From: Cuneatibacter caecimuris
Lineage (GTDB): Bacteria; Bacillota; Clostridia; Lachnospirales; Lachnospiraceae
NCBI RefSeq assembly: GCF_004216775.1
Contig: NZ_SGXF01000008.1
Coordinates: 1 to 62,403, forward strand
Length of the DNA: 62,403 bases
Direction of reading: 5' to 3'
Below are positions 36,089 through 45,571 of the stretch, one piece after another. Position 1 is the stretch's first letter. Every line of letters starts with the position of its first letter. Below the pieces are notes generated by a model. It ran no database searches. It was not told the origin of the DNA and saw nothing but the letters and a program-made list of their open reading frames with translations. A program made the position numbers and the translations under genes.

Positions 36089-37222
36089 ATGCAGGAACTG
36101 GAGAGAAAACCCAAAGGCAGCCGCAGGGAGCAGGAGCGGGCCCGCCGCAGGCGGAACCGCCGGATACGCCGGATTGTGATCTGCGTGGTAGAGGTGCTGA
36201 TGCTGGTGATTGTGCTGGGCTGCTGTTATGTTATCAGCAAATGGGATAAAATACAGCATGATGAAATTGACCAGGATGATATCAAGGTGAATTCCTCCAT
36301 GGATGCTTCCCAGGTAGAGGTGATGCAGACGGGATACCGCACCATTGCGCTGCTGGGCACTGATTCCAGAAGCGGAAAGCTGGAAAGAGGGGTTAACAAT
36401 GATGTGATCATCATCTGTACCATCAACAACGCCACCGGCGAGGTGAAGCTGGCCAGCGTTTACAGAGACACCTGGATGCATATGCCGGACCTGGGCTACT
36501 ACAGCAAGGCGAATGACGCCATGTGCCAGGTGGGAACTTCTCTGGCTTCTGTCAATATGCTGAATGAGAACCTGGATCTGACCATAGATGAATATGTGAC
36601 AGTGAACTGGGCAGCGGTAGCCACCGCCATCAACCTGATGGGCGGGCTGGAGGACGTGACTGTTCCGGAAGAGATTATTGAAGGGTTGAGAGGATATATT
36701 ACCAGCGTAGTGGAAGAAACAGGGATTCCTTCCATACAGCTTGAACCGGGAGACGGCAGCCCCAGGCACCTGGACGGCGTGCAGGCCGTGGCGCTGTGCC
36801 GCTACCGTTACCAGGGCCTGAATGATACCGGGCGTACTGCCAACCAGCGCATGATCATTGGTAAGATGCTGGAAAAAGCCAAAACCCTTTCTCTGGGCCA
36901 GCTGATCAGCATTGCGGATCAGGTGTTTCCTATGGTGGCCACCACTTACTCCCTGAATGAAGTTCTGGATATGGCAAAACTGATTTCAAAGCTTTATATC
37001 GGGGAGACCGTTGGATTTCCCATGAATGCCAAAGGGTATACGGTTCCGGACCAGTACAAGGCTTATCCCAGCCAGGGAACAGACTGCCTGATGCCTGTGG
37101 ATCTGGCGGGGGATGTGAAGACGCTGCATGGTTTTTTATATAACCAGACAGACTATCAGCCGTCTCCCACGGTACAGCGGCTGTCTGAGGCGATCAAGGC
37201 AGATGTTGGATTTAACCAGTAA
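36089..37222 (+). CDS. LCP (LytR-CpsA-Psr) family glycopolymer transferase
   Basis: 377 residues: a basic N-terminal segment, one TM helix (about 30-52), then the LCP domain with LLGTDSRSG, NDVIIICTINNATGEVKLASVYRDTW and the helical segment with Arg-rich RYRYQGLNDTGRTANQR. LCP proteins attach teichoic-acid-like or capsular polymers from the lipid carrier to peptidoglycan. AAAAAGGAGAAAAGG precedes the ATG, 15 nt after the transferase gene, so it is probably co-transcribed with it. Confidence 0.9.
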   Translation: MQELERKPKGSRREQERARRRRNRRIRRIVICVVEVLMLVIVLGCCYVISKWDKIQHDEIDQDDIKVNSSMDASQVEVMQTGYRTIALLGTDSRSGKLERGVNNDVIIICTINNATGEVKLASVYRDTWMHMPDLGYYSKANDAMCQVGTSLASVNMLNENLDLTIDEYVTVNWAAVATAINLMGGLEDVTVPEEIIEGLRGYITSVVEETGIPSIQLEPGDGSPRHLDGVQAVALCRYRYQGLNDTGRTANQRMIIGKMLEKAKTLSLGQLISIADQVFPMVATTYSLNEVLDMAKLISKLYIGETVGFPMNAKGYTVPDQYKAYPSQGTDCLMPVDLAGDVKTLHGFLYNQTDYQPSPTVQRLSEAIKADVGFNQ

Positions 37223-37245
37223 AATGAAGAACATATGAATGAAAA

Positions 37246-37331
37246 AGGCGGACATATGAGGCGGCGCCGGGCTCAGGCATGAATTACATGCCTGTGGATT
37301 CCGGGCGGCTGTATGTCCTCCTTATTTTTTT
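37246..37331 (+). terminator. Large structured terminator after the LCP gene
   Basis: Outer stem GGCGGACATA / TATGTCCTCC (one mismatch), inner hairpin CAGGCATG-aatta-CATGCCTG, and a run of seven T after the outer stem. It ends the 34673-37222 unit. Confidence 0.65.
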
Positions 37332-37462
37332 AAAATTTTAAATTCAAACTTTCTTAAATGATTTATCACAATTCCATCACATTTCAACGATAGACTAAAT
37401 TCAGAAACAAAGAAAAGGACAATTTGTCTGGATTGATCTGATAAAGAAAGGATGTGTCATTT

Positions 37463-39355
37463 ATGGCAGAATTTTGGAATGAGAACGAACAGGGCAATCA
37501 GGCGCCCAAACAGCCTGACATAGTGGAAACCGCATCAGAGGGGCTGACGCAGGAGGCCGATGCCCAGGCAGCTCAGGCCGCAGTGGAGGCGGTGATGAGG
37601 ACAGACAGAGGGTCCGGGCTGTCAGGAGAAGCACAGGATACAGATTCAGCTGCTCCGGAAAGCGCTCAGACAAATAATACTCAGGCATATGCAGGGCAGT
37701 CAGAAGCGGTCCCGCATGTGGCTCAGACAAATACCGCCCAGGCCTATGCCGCCCAGGCGGGAAGCGGGCAGACAACAGGAGGAGCACAGAACGCGCAGCA
37801 GAATTCAGGAGCATATCAGTGGAATAATCAGGGCCAGTATCGCTACAGCGCGGGCCAGCAGATGAATACAGGCGCAGGATATCAAAACCGGCAGGGGCAG
37901 AACGCTGGATATGGCCAGTATACTTACCAGAGAACCCAGAACCAGCAGAGCGGATACAGCCAGAACCCTTACCAGGGGAGCTATTCCCAGCAGCAGGCGG
38001 GCGGAAACGGCTATCAGCAGCAGAGCAGTTACCAGAACCAGCAGGCGGCATATCAGCAGAGCACACAGCCGTCTTCTGAGAAAAAGCCGAAGAAGAAAAA
38101 AGAGAGAAAAGAGAAAAAAGGCACAGGAAAAAGAGTTGCAGTGGGCCTTCTGATCGCCGCAGTGATTCTGGCAGTCATCGGCGGGAGCTATGTGGGGATC
38201 CGCTACGCGGCGGAAACCTGGATTCCCAATCTGGTGGCTCAGAATACTGAAGGGCTTCAGAATTCCGGCGGCGGAAATCCGGCGGCGCTGAATAAAGGAA
38301 ATACAATTGCCGGGTCTGACACAGGTTCCGTTCTCCTGCTGGATGTATCGGATGTGGCGGCCAGCATAATGCCTTCTGTGGTATCCATCACAAATACGCT
38401 GCTCTATACCTCCCAGAGCGTGTTCGGAACCCAGCAGCAAACTGCATCCGGAGCAGGCTCCGGAGTGATTATCGGTCAGAATGACACTGAGCTTTTGATC
38501 GTAACCAACAGCCATGTGATTTCCGGGGAGGAAAGCACCAGTTATACCGCCACTTCTATTGAACTGAAAGTGCAGTTTGTGGATGGCACAGAGGTGGACG
38601 CTTCCGTGAAGGGAGACGATCCGGAAATGGATCTGGCAGTCATAGCGGTTCCGCTGGAAAGCCTGAGCCAGGAAACAAAAGATGCCATTAAAGTTGCTGA
38701 AATAGGCGATTCGGACAGTCTGCAGATCGGAAACGGTGTGATCGCGGTCGGCAACGCCATGGGTACCGGACAGTCCCTGACAGTGGGGTACTTAAGCGCA
38801 AAAGACCGAACTATCACTTATAACGGAGTGGATCATCAGGTGCTGCAGGTGGATGCAGCCATCAATCCGGGAAACAGCGGCGGCGGGCTGTTTAATACCG
38901 CGGGACAGCTGATCGGCATTAATGAAGCAAAATACAACAGCACCCAGGCAGAAGGCATGGGTTACGCGATTCCTATTACAGGCGCAGAAGAGATTATTAC
39001 CAATCTGATGAACCAGGAGACAAAGACATCCCTGCCGGCCGACAAACAGGGCTATCTGGGAATCCGCGGTAGCAATGTGACCAGCGCCCTCAATGAAAAT
39101 TATGGAATCCCCACTGGTATCCTGATTTCAGAAGTAGTGGCCGGCGGACCGGCGTCTTCATCTGATTTGAAAGCAAAGGATATTATTACCGCCATTAACG
39201 GCGAAAGTGTAAAAACAATGACAGAACTGCAGAAACAGCTGACTTATCTGGAAGGTGGCAGCACGGTTACCCTGACTGTGCAGAGACTGGAAGACAGACA
39301 GTATGTGGAGAAGAGTATAGATGTGGTTTTGGGGTATAAAACTGACGCGCAGTAA
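37463..39355 (+). CDS. HtrA/DegP-like membrane serine protease with long Gln/Tyr-rich tail
   Basis: 630 residues. A cytosolic N-terminal region (about 1-205) is dominated by Gln, Ala, Gly, Ser and Tyr, followed by a lysine cluster and one TM helix (about 225-247). The trypsin-like domain has the triad His (TNSHVIS, about 350), Asp (MDLAVIAV, about 389) and Ser (NPGNSGGG, about 471). One PDZ domain follows (about 525-625). HtrA proteases handle misfolded proteins outside the membrane. ATG 37463 is preferred over GTG 37454 by its spacing to AAAGAAAGGA. No convincing promoter is visible in the 37332-37440 AT-rich stretch. Confidence 0.9.
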   Translation: MAEFWNENEQGNQAPKQPDIVETASEGLTQEADAQAAQAAVEAVMRTDRGSGLSGEAQDTDSAAPESAQTNNTQAYAGQSEAVPHVAQTNTAQAYAAQAGSGQTTGGAQNAQQNSGAYQWNNQGQYRYSAGQQMNTGAGYQNRQGQNAGYGQYTYQRTQNQQSGYSQNPYQGSYSQQQAGGNGYQQQSSYQNQQAAYQQSTQPSSEKKPKKKKERKEKKGTGKRVAVGLLIAAVILAVIGGSYVGIRYAAETWIPNLVAQNTEGLQNSGGGNPAALNKGNTIAGSDTGSVLLLDVSDVAASIMPSVVSITNTLLYTSQSVFGTQQQTASGAGSGVIIGQNDTELLIVTNSHVISGEESTSYTATSIELKVQFVDGTEVDASVKGDDPEMDLAVIAVPLESLSQETKDAIKVAEIGDSDSLQIGNGVIAVGNAMGTGQSLTVGYLSAKDRTITYNGVDHQVLQVDAAINPGNSGGGLFNTAGQLIGINEAKYNSTQAEGMGYAIPITGAEEIITNLMNQETKTSLPADKQGYLGIRGSNVTSALNENYGIPTGILISEVVAGGPASSSDLKAKDIITAINGESVKTMTELQKQLTYLEGGSTVTLTVQRLEDRQYVEKSIDVVLGYKTDAQ

Positions 39356-39383
39356 AAGGATAGAAGGATAATATTTAACAGTT

Positions 39384-39417
39384 CACAAAAAAACCAGCAA
39401 ACGCTGGTTTTTTTGTG
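39384..39417. terminator. Bidirectional intrinsic terminator after htrA
   Basis: Perfect stem CACAAAAAAACCAGC-aaac-GCTGGTTTTTTTGTG, U-rich on both strands. Confidence 0.85.
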
Positions 39418-39718
39418 CCCCTGGATGGGAGAAGAAAGCAGCTGTATAGTAACATTTTGTTACAGATAATAAAAAAATTGTAGAAAGCCGCTGGTGGCAT
39501 GGCCTGAAGAGAAGGAAGAATAGTCTGAGCAGTATTGTTGAAAGAACTGCTGGCAGGATAAAACCGTCTAATTCTGCTGAAATGCCTGATTGGGAATGGA
39601 TTTCAGACACAATAAAATACTTATTGTATTATTTATAGGGATAATTACTGCAATGGGAGAAAGAATATAATATCCATTATTATGCAGCTTCAGTTAATGC
39701 CGGGCGGGAAGACTGGGA
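39418..39718. other. Non-coding stretch before the AT-rich polysaccharide island
   Basis: I find no credible gene here. It contains a small palindrome, GTAACA-ttt-TGTTAC (39449-39463), that could be an operator or hairpin. It marks the junction between the htrA unit and the AT-rich island. Confidence 0.4.
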
Positions 39719-39747
39719 TTGCATTATAAGTGGAATTATGATACAAT
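39719..39747 (+). promoter_or_regulatory. Sigma-A promoter of the AT-rich polysaccharide island
   Basis: TTGCAT (39719-39724), 17-nt spacer, TACAAT (39742-39747), 45 nt before the first gene of the island. Genes from 39793 to 56190 are closely spaced on one strand, so this may drive the whole block. Confidence 0.6.
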
Positions 39748-39792
39748 GCTCAGAGAAATAAATCACTTTTTGCCGAAGAATGGGGAAAAAAC

Positions 39793-41211
39793 GTGTATCA
39801 GCAGAGACAGAAGTTTCAGAATGTTTTTTTACTAATCATAGATGCAGTCTGCCTGATCGGCAGCTATTATTTGTCTGCATTCCTCAGACTGAAGATGTGG
39901 AACAGTACAAATGAGTTTAATATAACCAGGCTGAATGGCAGTTTATGGGCTATATTCCTGGCATATTTCTGTGTATTTTTTTTCTTTAATATGAATCAGT
40001 ATCTGCTCAAACGAGGGTGGTTTGAAGAACTGATCTATGTCATTAAAGTGAATATTTTTCTGGCAGTTGTGCTGACCACGATTTCATTTATGAGCAAGAA
40101 CCAGATTCTGCTGACAAGGGGAGTCTGGGTACTGACCATTGCGTTGAATGTGCTTTTAATGTATATAGGCCATGTTCTGGCAAAACTTTATTTATTAAAG
40201 GTAGAGCAAAAACGGCATAAAAATCATCTTTATCTGGTTACTACCAGCGACAGAGTAGAGAAAATCCTGCAAAAGATGAGACAGGAATATGATTGGGAAA
40301 GTCATATTATCAGTATTGCCCTGATCGATAAGGACATGGCAGGAGAGTCCATCCAGGGCATGCCTGTAGTGGCCAGCTTTGAAGATATGTATGAATTTGC
40401 CCGCCGGGAAGTGGTGGATGAGGTGTACATTAATATTTCTTATGTGACCGGAGAGTCTCTGCGAAAATATGTACGGGAATTTGAAACCATGGGCATTACG
40501 GTTCATCTTAATATCAATGTCCTGGAAGGAGAAGAAGGGTTTGAGCGCCAGATCAATATGATCGGGGATTCTCCTGTGGTATCCTTTGCCCCCAGGTTTT
40601 TTGATTATAATAAGATGATCATCAAACGGATGATCGATATTGCCGGCGGATTGGTTGGGATGGCTATTACGGTCATTGTCGGAATACTGCTGGCGCCGCC
40701 GCTGCTGATTGAATCCCCGGGGCCTCTGATATTTAAACAGAAGCGGGTTGGTAAGAATGGAAGATACTTTTATATTTACAAGTTTCGCTCTATGTATAAG
40801 GACGCTGAGGAACGGAAAAAGCAATTGATGAAGCAGAATGAAATGAAAGGACCGATGTTTAAACTGGCAAATGATCCAAGAGTCACAAAAATTGGTAAGT
40901 TTATTCGTTCTACCAGCATTGATGAATTGCCTCAATTTTGGAATGTGCTGAAGGGTGATATGAGCTTAGTAGGAACCAGGCCGCCAACAGTAAAAGAATT
41001 TAAGCAATATGCTGCATATCATAAGAGAAGATTGAGCATGAAACCGGGTTTGACAGGCATGTGGCAGATAAGCGGAAGAAGTGATATTAAAGATTTTGAG
41101 GAAGTTGTCAAGCTAGATCTGCAGTATATTGATAATTGGTCTTTAGCTTTGGATTTAAAAATATTGCTGAAAACAATACCTGTTGTGGTTGGAAGAATTG
41201 GGAGCAGATAA
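39793..41211 (+). CDS. Undecaprenyl-phosphate glycosyl-1-phosphate transferase (second copy)
   Basis: 472 residues: four N-terminal TM helices, a middle nucleotide-binding-like domain, and the C-terminal sugar-transferase domain starting KRMIDIAGGLVG, with KQKRVGKNGRYFYIYKFRSM, TSIDELPQFWNVLKGDMSLVGTRPP and GLTGMWQISGRSD. It initiates the repeat unit of the AT-rich island. It differs enough from the 34673 copy to suggest another sugar; the TGMWQ-SGRS segment is seen in galactose/glucose-type enzymes. GTG start after a weak GGGG. Confidence 0.9.
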   Translation: MYQQRQKFQNVFLLIIDAVCLIGSYYLSAFLRLKMWNSTNEFNITRLNGSLWAIFLAYFCVFFFFNMNQYLLKRGWFEELIYVIKVNIFLAVVLTTISFMSKNQILLTRGVWVLTIALNVLLMYIGHVLAKLYLLKVEQKRHKNHLYLVTTSDRVEKILQKMRQEYDWESHIISIALIDKDMAGESIQGMPVVASFEDMYEFARREVVDEVYINISYVTGESLRKYVREFETMGITVHLNINVLEGEEGFERQINMIGDSPVVSFAPRFFDYNKMIIKRMIDIAGGLVGMAITVIVGILLAPPLLIESPGPLIFKQKRVGKNGRYFYIYKFRSMYKDAEERKKQLMKQNEMKGPMFKLANDPRVTKIGKFIRSTSIDELPQFWNVLKGDMSLVGTRPPTVKEFKQYAAYHKRRLSMKPGLTGMWQISGRSDIKDFEEVVKLDLQYIDNWSLALDLKILLKTIPVVVGRIGSR

Positions 41212-41212
41212 A

Positions 41213-41992
41213 TTGGACATAAAAATTATTGTCGCCGTACACAAAGAATATTGGATGCCGTTAGATTCTGTCTATTTGCCGCTTTTTGTTGGCGCTATCG
41301 GGAAGAATGATATTCATTATCAGCGGGACGACGAAGGTGAAAATATATCCTATAAAAACCCATTTTATTGTGAACTGACAGGCTTATATTGGGCTTGGAA
41401 AAATATGGAGGACGATTATATCGGCCTGGTTCATTACAGAAGATATTTTGCGGGCCTTAGAAGAAGGCCTGGTATTGACGTCAGAAATAGAATTCTGAGC
41501 GGAGATGAGTGTGCGCAGATATTGAAAAACACAGATATTATTGTTCCGCGAAAGAGATACTATTTTATTGAAACATTATATTCTCATTATGCCCATACTC
41601 ACTACGGCGAACATCTGGATGCTGCCAGAGAGATTCTGCAGCAGTATTATCCTGATTATCTGGATGAGTTTGATCATTGTATGAAACAAAGGGGAGGACA
41701 TATGTTTAATATGATGATTATGAAACGTGAACTCCTGGATGAATATTGCCAGTGGCTATTTTTCATTCTAAGAAAGCTGGAAGAAGTGATTGATTATCGC
41801 AATTATAACAGTTTTCAGGCTCGCTTATTCGGACGCATAAGTGAGTTGTTATTCAATGTATGGTTAAGGAAAAAAAAGTATGCTTACAGTACTTTGCCTG
41901 TAGTAAATATGGAAAAAGTACAATGGAGAAAAAAGGCCATTGCATTGATAAAAGCCAAATACCAGAAGGAGAAATATGAAAGAAGTTTTTGA
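41213..41992 (+). CDS. DUF4422 capsular polysaccharide glycosyltransferase-like protein
   Basis: 259 residues. It begins KIIVAVHKEYWMPLD and carries ELTGLYWAWKNM, YIGLVHYRRYF and FDHCMKQRGGHMFNMMIMKR, the hallmarks of DUF4422 proteins found in capsule clusters and regarded as glycosyltransferases. TTG 41213 with GGGAG eight bases upstream is preferred; the GTG at 41183 lies inside the previous gene. The 3' end overlaps the next glycosyltransferase by 17 bases. Confidence 0.8.
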   Translation: MDIKIIVAVHKEYWMPLDSVYLPLFVGAIGKNDIHYQRDDEGENISYKNPFYCELTGLYWAWKNMEDDYIGLVHYRRYFAGLRRRPGIDVRNRILSGDECAQILKNTDIIVPRKRYYFIETLYSHYAHTHYGEHLDAAREILQQYYPDYLDEFDHCMKQRGGHMFNMMIMKRELLDEYCQWLFFILRKLEEVIDYRNYNSFQARLFGRISELLFNVWLRKKKYAYSTLPVVNMEKVQWRKKAIALIKAKYQKEKYERSF

Positions 41993-43031
41993 GGCGCATC
42001 AATTGGACAAGCCTAAAGTCAGTGTAATCATCCCTATTTATTCAGTGGCAGCCGGTGATTTGACCCGGTGTCTTGAAAGCTTGTTTAGACAGAACTATCT
42101 GCCGGTTGAGGTGATCTGTGTTTTTGATGGCGGGAGTGAAGGCTATTTACCAGTGATAGAAAAATTCAAGAGCCAGGGTATGGATATTATATCTGTTGAG
42201 CAGAGACATAAAGGTGTTTCTGCGGCGAGAAATCATGGTATATTGAAAGCAAATGGAAAATGGCTGTTGTTCGTAGACGCAGATGACTGGGTTAAGAATG
42301 AGTTAATATCTGAGTTGGTGGCAGGGGCGCTTCAGACTCGGGCTGAAATTGTAATGGCAGATTATATCAGAGCTTTAAAGAAAAAAGAAATTTGTCATTA
42401 CTATAAAGACAGTGATGAATTAATTGAGGTGAAAAATAATTTTTTATTTCTTGCAGACATTCTGAAACCTCAGACAGGGGCAGGGTTTGTTTGGGGGAAG
42501 CTTATAGAAAAAGATTTTTTGATAAATAATAATATTTTTTTTGATGAACAGCTGGAAGCTGCAGAAGATGCAGAGTTTATGCTTAGAGCAGCTTTTTGTG
42601 CAGATAAAATACTGTATATTGCTAAAGGGCTTTATTATTATTGCTATAATCAAAATTCTGCTGTTCGTAAATTTAAAAAAGATTATATGAAACGGTATAT
42701 GGAATCTTTGGAAAAGATGAAAAACTTTATTTTTTCGAACAGACAAATAGCAGGGCTCCGGGAGGATTATTATAACTGTGTTTTGTATCATCTTTTACTG
42801 GGGATTGTTAACTACTGGTTTCATCCAGAGAATCCGGGGAATTATCGTAGTAAGAGAGAGGATCTGAAAAAAGTATTGGAGCGGGGAGAGATAAAGGAAA
42901 GCTTATCGCATATTATTTACAAGAACTTTACGCTGTCCAGGAAGGTGACGCTTTTTTTTCTGCGGTTGCATATGTTTGCTGTGGTATACCTCATAGCATC
43001 TGTCCGCCACACGCAGTTTAAAATAAATTAA
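41976..43031 (+). CDS. GT2 glycosyltransferase
   Basis: 351 residues. GT-A domain in the first 230: VSVIIPIYSVAAGDLTRCLESLFRQN, AARNHGILKANGKWLLFVDADDW (DxD) and EAAEDAEFMLRAA. The C-terminal part is helical with basic and aromatic residues. Typical of EPS repeat-unit assembly. AGAAGGAGAAAT precedes the ATG. Confidence 0.87.
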   Translation: MKEVFEAHQLDKPKVSVIIPIYSVAAGDLTRCLESLFRQNYLPVEVICVFDGGSEGYLPVIEKFKSQGMDIISVEQRHKGVSAARNHGILKANGKWLLFVDADDWVKNELISELVAGALQTRAEIVMADYIRALKKKEICHYYKDSDELIEVKNNFLFLADILKPQTGAGFVWGKLIEKDFLINNNIFFDEQLEAAEDAEFMLRAAFCADKILYIAKGLYYYCYNQNSAVRKFKKDYMKRYMESLEKMKNFIFSNRQIAGLREDYYNCVLYHLLLGIVNYWFHPENPGNYRSKREDLKKVLERGEIKESLSHIIYKNFTLSRKVTLFFLRLHMFAVVYLIASVRHTQFKIN

Positions 43032-43033
43032 AA

Positions 43034-44482
43034 ATGATGATAAAAAAAAGTATTACAAAGAATTATCTCTACAATCTCGTATATCAGATTTTGATTATAG
43101 TTACGCCGCTTTTGACGACTCCTTATGTTTCAAGAATTTTAGGAGCCTCAGGAATCGGACAGTATGATTCAACTCAGGCAGTGGTACAATATTTTATTTT
43201 GTTTGGTACGCTTGGGCTGCATATGTATGGACAGCAAGAAGTAGCATACGTTCAGCAAGAGAAAGAAAAAAGAAGTAAAGTTTTTTATGAAATTTTATTT
43301 TTAAAATGTCTGACAATGGCTATAAGCCTTCTTGCCTACCTGATATTCATTAATTTTACGAATGGTCATAAACTTTTATATTTAATCCAGATTGTAGATT
43401 TAATAAGCGCACTATTTGACATCTCCTGGTTTTTTTACGGGATAGAAGAGTTTAAAACTATTGTGGTCAGGAATATAATAGTCCGCATTATGGGAGTAGC
43501 AGGGGTTTTCCTATTTATTAAAACACCGCAGGATGTTCCATATTATGTTTTAGCGCATTCTATACCAGTGCTGTTAGGAAATCTTTCTGTATGGAATTAT
43601 ATTAAAAAAGAGATCTCCTGGATTTCCGTCAGGTGTCTGAACATAAAAAAGCATATGCGGCCGGCTTTGTTATTATTCCTTCCGCAGATAGCTACTCAGA
43701 TTTATGTGGTATTAGATAAAACAATGATTATGCTGCTGACCAGTTCTGATACGGAGGTAGGATATTATGGACAGGCTCAAAGGCTGATTAAGCTGATTTT
43801 AACAGTAATTACTTCAATTTGCACTGTGCTGAATCCAAGGATCTCTAATGCTTTTGCCAGAAAAGAATATAAGGATATCCGGTATTACATGAACCGTTCC
43901 TTCGATTTTGCATATATGCTTGCAATACCTATGATATTAGGCGTGGTGGTGATATCGGATCAATTTGTGCCATGGTTTTTTGGGGATAATTATGATAAAG
44001 TAGTTCCTCTGATGCAGCTATTATCTCTCATTATTTTATTTATCAGTTTTAGCAATATAATTGGTTTTCAGTTTCTTCTGCCTACGAAAAGAAGAAAGCA
44101 ATATACGATTTCTGTGACAATCGGTGCAGCAGTGAATTTAATTCTTAATCTGTTATTGATTCCTGCTATGGCATCAATAGGGGCGGCAATCGCATCTGTA
44201 TTGGCTGAGCTATTGGTTCTGATTACACAGCTTATTTATGTTCGCAGAATTTTTTCATTAACAGAATTGATAAAGAGGTCATGGAGATATCTCGTTTCAG
44301 GAACAGTAATGCTCATATTGATCGCTACAGTTCATTATGTGATGCCAGGAAGCAGGGGGATATTGATAGAGGTTCCTTTGGGAATCGGAAGTTACTTTCT
44401 GATGCTGATCTTATTTCAGGAAGAAAATGTTCTTACAATATTGCACAAAATCAGGAGATATGTTCATATTAGGAAAGGATAA
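43034..44482 (+). CDS. Wzx-type polysaccharide flippase
   Basis: 482 residues, about 13-14 TM helices, starting with the MOP/PST signature (NYLYNLVYQILIIVTPLLTTPYVSRILGASGIG). It flips the lipid-linked repeat unit made by the island. The start has no evident Shine-Dalgarno. It lies two bases after the previous stop and probably depends on translational coupling. Confidence 0.9.
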   Translation: MMIKKSITKNYLYNLVYQILIIVTPLLTTPYVSRILGASGIGQYDSTQAVVQYFILFGTLGLHMYGQQEVAYVQQEKEKRSKVFYEILFLKCLTMAISLLAYLIFINFTNGHKLLYLIQIVDLISALFDISWFFYGIEEFKTIVVRNIIVRIMGVAGVFLFIKTPQDVPYYVLAHSIPVLLGNLSVWNYIKKEISWISVRCLNIKKHMRPALLLFLPQIATQIYVVLDKTMIMLLTSSDTEVGYYGQAQRLIKLILTVITSICTVLNPRISNAFARKEYKDIRYYMNRSFDFAYMLAIPMILGVVVISDQFVPWFFGDNYDKVVPLMQLLSLIILFISFSNIIGFQFLLPTKRRKQYTISVTIGAAVNLILNLLLIPAMASIGAAIASVLAELLVLITQLIYVRRIFSLTELIKRSWRYLVSGTVMLILIATVHYVMPGSRGILIEVPLGIGSYFLMLILFQEENVLTILHKIRRYVHIRKG

Positions 44483-44503
44483 GCAGCAATACTGCGGACG
44501 AAT

Positions 44504-45571
44504 ATGTTGAAAAAATATTGTATAATAGAGAAAAATTTCAAGGAGAATCATGCAGGCTCGAAAGCCAGAATTGATATTGGGAAAATTATGCAAGATGCGG
44601 GATGGCAGCCTGTCTGTGTGCATCAGAGCAGAGAAAAAGGGCTTTTTGACAAAATAAGGATGTGCTTTGTCACATTGGCAGATTGGTTCGGGGTTGCGAG
44701 AAAAGTGAAGGGCCGCTCTTGCTTGTTGATTCAATATCCTTTGGCAACTTATCATAAGGTAAATATTCTTGCATTACCGTTTATACGTTATCTAAATAAA
44801 ATTAAGAATGTCAGAGTTATTTATTTAATACACGATTTAGATAGTATACGATTTCAAGAGTATGCAGGATTAATGAGGAAAATCGAAAGGGATTTTTTTA
44901 AAAATGCGGATGCGTTGATTTCTCATAATCAGGCGATGAGCCAGATATTAAAAACATATAATATTGATACTTATATTACTGAGTTAGGGATATTTGATTA
45001 TATCATAGCCCCAAATAATGTTCCCAATTTGCAATCTCAGTTAAAAAATGTTATTGTTGTAGCAGGAAGTATGCATTATAAAAAGGCAGGATATGTTTAT
45101 AAGATTCCAGGTGTATCCAGAGAGTTGGAATATCATATCTATGGGCCGAATTACACACCGGAAAAAAAATGCAGCAGAATTGTGTATCAGGGGGAGTTTT
45201 CTGCGGATGAGCTTCCGGCGCACTTAAAAGGCCAGTTCGGATTGATCTGGGACGGAAGCTCAGTGAACACATGCGAAGGAAATTTTGGAGAATATCTGCG
45301 ATATAACAATCCGCATAAGATTTCCCTATACCTGGCATGTGGACTTCCGGTCATTATATGGGAGAAGGCTGCATTAGCAAAGTTTGTAAAGGAGAATAAT
45401 GTAGGCCTTTTGATTTCTTCCTTGAATGAATTGGAAGAGACAGTGAACAGTGTTTCAAATGACGAATATGAAATCATGAAGCAAAATGCAATCAGTTTAT
45501 CAGAAAAAATACGGAATGGCGGCCACACACTGGAAGCAGTAGAAAGGTGTTTGCGTATTATTTATGAATAA
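44504..45571 (+). CDS. Galactofuranosyltransferase-like glycosyltransferase
   Basis: 355 residues, GT-B-like. NHAGSKARIDIGKIM and IQYPLATYHK at the N-terminus, VRVIYLIHDLDSIR and ADALISHNQAMSQIL in the middle, and GLIWDGSSVNTCEGNFGEYLRYNNPHKISLYLACGLPVI at the donor side. This set is typical of beta-1,6-galactofuranosyltransferase/Gtf3-like proteins. A UDP-galactopyranose mutase (glf) at 56215 would supply UDP-Galf, which supports the call. It overlaps the next gene by eight bases. Confidence 0.75.
   Translation: MLKKYCIIEKNFKENHAGSKARIDIGKIMQDAGWQPVCVHQSREKGLFDKIRMCFVTLADWFGVARKVKGRSCLLIQYPLATYHKVNILALPFIRYLNKIKNVRVIYLIHDLDSIRFQEYAGLMRKIERDFFKNADALISHNQAMSQILKTYNIDTYITELGIFDYIIAPNNVPNLQSQLKNVIVVAGSMHYKKAGYVYKIPGVSRELEYHIYGPNYTPEKKCSRIVYQGEFSADELPAHLKGQFGLIWDGSSVNTCEGNFGEYLRYNNPHKISLYLACGLPVIIWEKAALAKFVKENNVGLLISSLNELEETVNSVSNDEYEIMKQNAISLSEKIRNGGHTLEAVERCLRIIYE

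Noticed and set aside
39421-39610. Minus-strand frame in the gap after htrA
   Set aside because: No ribosome binding site, no recognisable domain and a biased composition. It begins inside AT-rich non-coding sequence and ends in the terminator.
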